Shown here in pieces: positions 11,412-11,506 of a stretch of DNA of 11,506 nucleotides. The DNA is taken from NCBI GenBank assembly GCA_016777745.1, contig JADHQX010000031.1, forward strand, positions 1-11,506. Reading direction: 5' to 3'. The notes under the pieces are model-generated. The model was not told the origin of the DNA. It did no database searches and saw only the letters and a list, made by a program, of their open reading frames with translations. The stretch comes from Candidatus Pelagibacterales bacterium (GTDB lineage Bacteria; Pseudomonadota; Alphaproteobacteria; Pelagibacterales; AG-422-B15). The first letter of the stretch is position 1; each line of letters starts with the position of its first letter. The position numbers and the translations under genes are program-made.

Positions 11412-11506
11412 GTAGGCTTATAATAACAAAAGCCGCTGTTCCTATTAAGATTCTTTCTATTCTAATGATTTGATTCTTTAATTGTTGAATTTGTTCAAAA
11501 GTTTGT
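11395..11506 (-). CDS. C-terminus of a coiled-coil plus membrane-helix protein (partial)
   Basis: The frame enters from the right edge and ends with TAA at 11395-11397, giving 36 visible residues. The first part (EQIQQLKNQIIRIERILIG) has heptad spacing of Ile/Leu and looks like a coiled coil. It is followed by a hydrophobic stretch (TAAFVIISLL) and a short EKIV end. A coiled coil next to a C-terminal membrane helix recalls XhlA-type hemolysin/holin-associated phage proteins, but the similarity is general and not enough to assign a name. The stop lies within the candidate hsp20 promoter. Confidence 0.62.
   Translation of the reverse strand, partial: QTFEQIQQLKNQIIRIERILIGTAAFVIISLLEKIV

Noticed and set aside
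1..11506. tRNA genes, CRISPR arrays, insertion sequences, integrase or attachment sites
   Set aside because: No cloverleaf-like segment, regularly spaced repeats, transposase motifs or long flanking repeats were found on reading both strands. Faint signals could be missed without tools.

Overview
The window is most likely part of an AT-rich double-stranded DNA phage genome, probably from a marine phage of an AT-rich alphaproteobacterial host such as SAR11. The evidence is a compact replication block (family A DNA polymerase without a 5'-nuclease domain, primase-like protein, UvrD/Rep helicase, DUF3310 protein), near-zero intergenic space, many stop/start overlaps, a phage SpeD homolog beside a peptidase M15, and several proteins resembling unnamed marine-phage families. 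The host is an inference; no structural gene lies in the window.

Layout, right to left along the minus strand, which carries all genes but one. At the right edge is the C-terminus of a coiled-coil plus membrane-helix protein. Next is an Hsp20 small heat-shock protein with its own promoter and a strong Shine-Dalgarno (SD) sequence. A SNF2-type helicase (9478-10902) is the only plus-strand gene; its stop abuts that of Hsp20. Left of it are a 129-aa unknown protein and a near-consensus sigma70 promoter (9010-9038) that starts the replication block: a 182-aa coiled-coil protein, a 241-aa possible DNA-binding protein, the primase, the helicase, DUF3310, two microproteins and the polymerase. A 216-aa unknown protein follows, then four microproteins, SpeD, the M15 peptidase, a 74-aa zinc-ribbon protein, a 43-aa very basic protein, and a membrane-anchored protein cut by the left edge.

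Seven small genes of 22-43 codons fill what would otherwise look like short gaps. They are supported by stop/start overlaps with their neighbours, by SD sites in some cases, and by coherent features (CxxC pairs, single membrane helices, amphipathic cationic helices). Several could be membrane-active lysis partners for the M15 enzyme, which has no export signal, but this is not shown.

Control signals: two opposite-facing promoters near 9.0 and 9.45 kb both have TTGACA, a 17-bp spacer, a TATATY -10 and the same 12-mer AATAGAAAGCAA just downstream. A GC-rich hairpin with a GGAA tetraloop, partly overlapping a second hairpin, sits immediately upstream of the primase start. No tRNA, rRNA, CRISPR array, insertion sequence, integrase or convincing intrinsic terminator was seen.
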